Assembly: GCA_027064265.1 (NCBI GenBank)
Contig: JAMOQA010000562.1
Location: forward strand, 1 to 5,927
Reading direction: 5' to 3'
DNA: 5,927 bases
Source: Acidobacteriota bacterium
Lineage (GTDB): Bacteria; Acidobacteriota; Polarisedimenticolia; J045
This document shows, piece by piece, positions 4,846 to 5,927 of the stretch (position 1 is its first letter; each line of letters begins with the position of its first letter). The translations under genes and the position numbers were made by a program. The notes under the pieces are model-generated. The model was given only the letters and a program-made list of their open reading frames with translations, was not told the DNA's origin and did no database searches.

Positions 4846-5927
4846 CTCGTCCCTCCTTTCCCCGGGAGGCTCTCCGCGAGCGCTGCCCGGAAGGGGTCCA
4901 GGACCTCGCGTGCCTGCCAGGGCAGGAGGCCGGCCGCCACCAGGTCGGCCTCCCCCGGCAGTCCGCCGGTCGCCACGGCCCCGCGCACCACCGTCTCGAT
5001 CGCCGCCCCGGGGCAGAGCACGCCCGGCTCGATCCCGAGCTCGCGGGCACGCCGGTCGCGGACTTCCTTCAGGCGACGGACGAGGCGGTGGACTCCCTCC
5101 GGGGCCCGGTCACCCGCCCGCCCCCGTGGCCGGGGAAGCGGCGGTGCACGGTGTCCCCGGCGAACCGCGGCGAGCACGTCCCTTCCATAACGTCGCACGA
5201 CCCGTTGCGGCAAGCCCCGGGCGCCGAGTTCCTCGAGCGAGCGGGGCGGGTCCTCGACGATCCGGCGGATCGCCTCCGGGGCGAGCACGTGGACGGCGGG
5301 CCGGCCCCGGCGCCGGGCCTCCGCGTCCCGCCAGGCGAGGATCTCGGCGAGGATCGCGCGACGGCGCGGATCGTAGCGACCGGCCCCACGGAACCGGGCA
5401 ACCAGTTCCTCGGGCGTCGCCGGTTCGTCGTCCTCGCCGGCCCGCACCTCCTCGAGGCGGCGGAACTCCTGCCGCGCCCAGTCGTCCCGCCCCGTGGCGG
5501 CGAGTCGTCGGCCCAGCTCGTCACGGATGGCGAACAGGGGCCGGACGTCGTCCGCCGCGTAGCGCAGGGCGGATGCCGGGAGGGGCCGACGGCCCCAGTC
5601 GACCTTGCGTGCCGCCTTGGAGAGCCGCGTCCCGGCGATCTCCTCGGCCAGGGCGGCGAGACCGGTCCGGGGCAGCCCGAGGAGCCGGGCGGCGGCCTGG
5701 GTGTCCCACAGGCCCCGCAGTTCGACCCCCGCGTCCCGGGCAAGGAGCCGGACGTCGTAGTCGGCCCCGTGGACGACCGTCTCGACCCGCGGATCGGCGA
5801 GGATCTCCCCCACCCCGCCCAGCCGGCCCCCGAGCGCCGGCACGTCGACCAGCGCGACCGCGACCCGGCCATCCTCCTCTTCCCAGCCGAGCTGGAGCAG
5901 GCACAGGCGGGGCCGGTAGGCGTGAAA
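4842..5927 (-). CDS. rnd: Ribonuclease D, N-terminus cut by window edge
   Basis: RNase D is a cytoplasmic 3'-5' exoribonuclease that trims tRNA precursors and other structured RNAs. 361 residues are present. The first visible residues, F-H-A-Y-R-P-R-L-C-L-L-Q-L, match the segment directly after the exo I D-x-E motif, so the start and that motif lie just beyond base 5927. The DEDD-type nuclease continues with exo II (V-V-H-G-A-D-Y-D, ending at visible residue 58), W-D-T-Q-A-A-A (about 74-80), D-W-G-R-R-P-L (110-116) and exo III Y-A-A-D-D (123-127), giving the DEDDy class. Two helical regions downstream fit HRDC RNA-binding domains: about 185-250 (R-Y-D-P-R-R-R-A-I-L onward, with L-E-E-L-G near 233) and about 275-355. 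E. coli RNase D has 375 residues with the same three-domain order, so length agrees. The gene ends in TGA overlapping the ATG of the baeRF gene. A GTG at 5843 could open a shorter frame, but the homology clearly extends upstream of it. Confidence 0.93.
   Translation of the reverse strand, partial: FHAYRPRLCLLQLGWEEEDGRVAVALVDVPALGGRLGGVGEILADPRVETVVHGADYDVRLLARDAGVELRGLWDTQAAARLLGLPRTGLAALAEEIAGTRLSKAARKVDWGRRPLPASALRYAADDVRPLFAIRDELGRRLAATGRDDWARQEFRRLEEVRAGEDDEPATPEELVARFRGAGRYDPRRRAILAEILAWRDAEARRRGRPAVHVLAPEAIRRIVEDPPRSLEELGARGLPQRVVRRYGRDVLAAVRRGHRAPPLPRPRGRAGDRAPEGVHRLVRRLKEVRDRRARELGIEPGVLCPGAAIETVVRGAVATGGLPGEADLVAAGLLPWQAREVLDPFRAALAESLPGKGGTR
4852..4858 (-). promoter_or_regulatory. 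Strong Shine-Dalgarno of the baeRF gene
   Basis: AAGGAGG read on the minus strand, six bases before the ATG at 4845. It lies inside the last codons of rnd, so ribosomes finishing rnd can restart on the baeRF gene through the ATGA overlap. It fixes the baeRF start. Confidence 0.85.

Noticed and set aside
3581..5050. Upstream extension of the DUF1573 frame to 735 codons
   Set aside because: The first 490 codons are shadow of rnd and baeRF. The signal peptide and ribosome site place the true start at 3580.
2696..5190. Long plus-strand frames (2696-4300, 3174-4709, 3751-5190)
   Set aside because: All are antisense to DUF1573, baeRF and rnd, with low-complexity Arg/Pro/Ser composition and no recognisable motif.
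1..5927. CRISPR arrays, tRNAs, rRNAs, IS ends or attachment sites
   Set aside because: No spaced direct repeats, cloverleaf-like sequence or transposase frame is seen. Coding density is high and the gene set looks chromosomal.

Overview
The window is very GC-rich, and all six genes I can support lie on the minus strand, so transcription runs from the right edge (base 5927) to the left edge (base 1). The gene set is RNase D, a bacterial eRF1/Pelota-like protein, an exported DUF1573 protein, a HEAT-repeat-like protein, an HD-GYP-type protein and a CysQ-type phosphatase. This suggests a high-GC, Gram-negative-type bacterium, perhaps a deltaproteobacterial-like lineage (Myxococcota or Desulfobacterota sensu lato). 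The taxon cannot be fixed from this stretch. I see no rRNA, tRNA, CRISPR array, insertion sequence or phage gene.

Layout in transcription order: (1) 5927-4842, RNase D lacking its N-terminus at the window edge. (2) 4845-3691, a baeRF-type eRF1-domain protein whose ATG overlaps the rnd stop codon (ATGA) behind a strong Shine-Dalgarno sequence. (3) A 110-base gap with a 15-bp GC hairpin just after the baeRF stop, followed by the most AT-rich spot of the gap (TATATT). (4) 3580-2843, a secreted DUF1573 protein. (5) A 67-base gap, then 2775-1912, an alpha-helical HEAT-like protein. (6) 1925-792, a degenerate HD-GYP protein overlapping the previous gene by 14 bases. (7) A 58-base gap, then 733-1, CysQ lacking its C-terminus at the window edge.

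Two tightly coupled pairs stand out. rnd-baeRF joins 3'-5' RNA processing or decay with a protein of the peptidyl-tRNA-cleaving/ribosome-rescue superfamily, which suggests a shared role in RNA or translation quality control. The HEAT/HD-GYP pair joins a scaffold-like protein to an HD-GYP domain that has lost the His of its signature HD dyad. It may therefore be a c-di-GMP-binding or otherwise altered effector rather than a standard phosphodiesterase. cysQ (PAP/PAPS or inositol phosphate turnover) may be linked to rnd indirectly, because pAp is a known inhibitor of some exoribonucleases; that link is inference. The many long open frames on the plus strand and in other minus frames are by-products of the high GC content.
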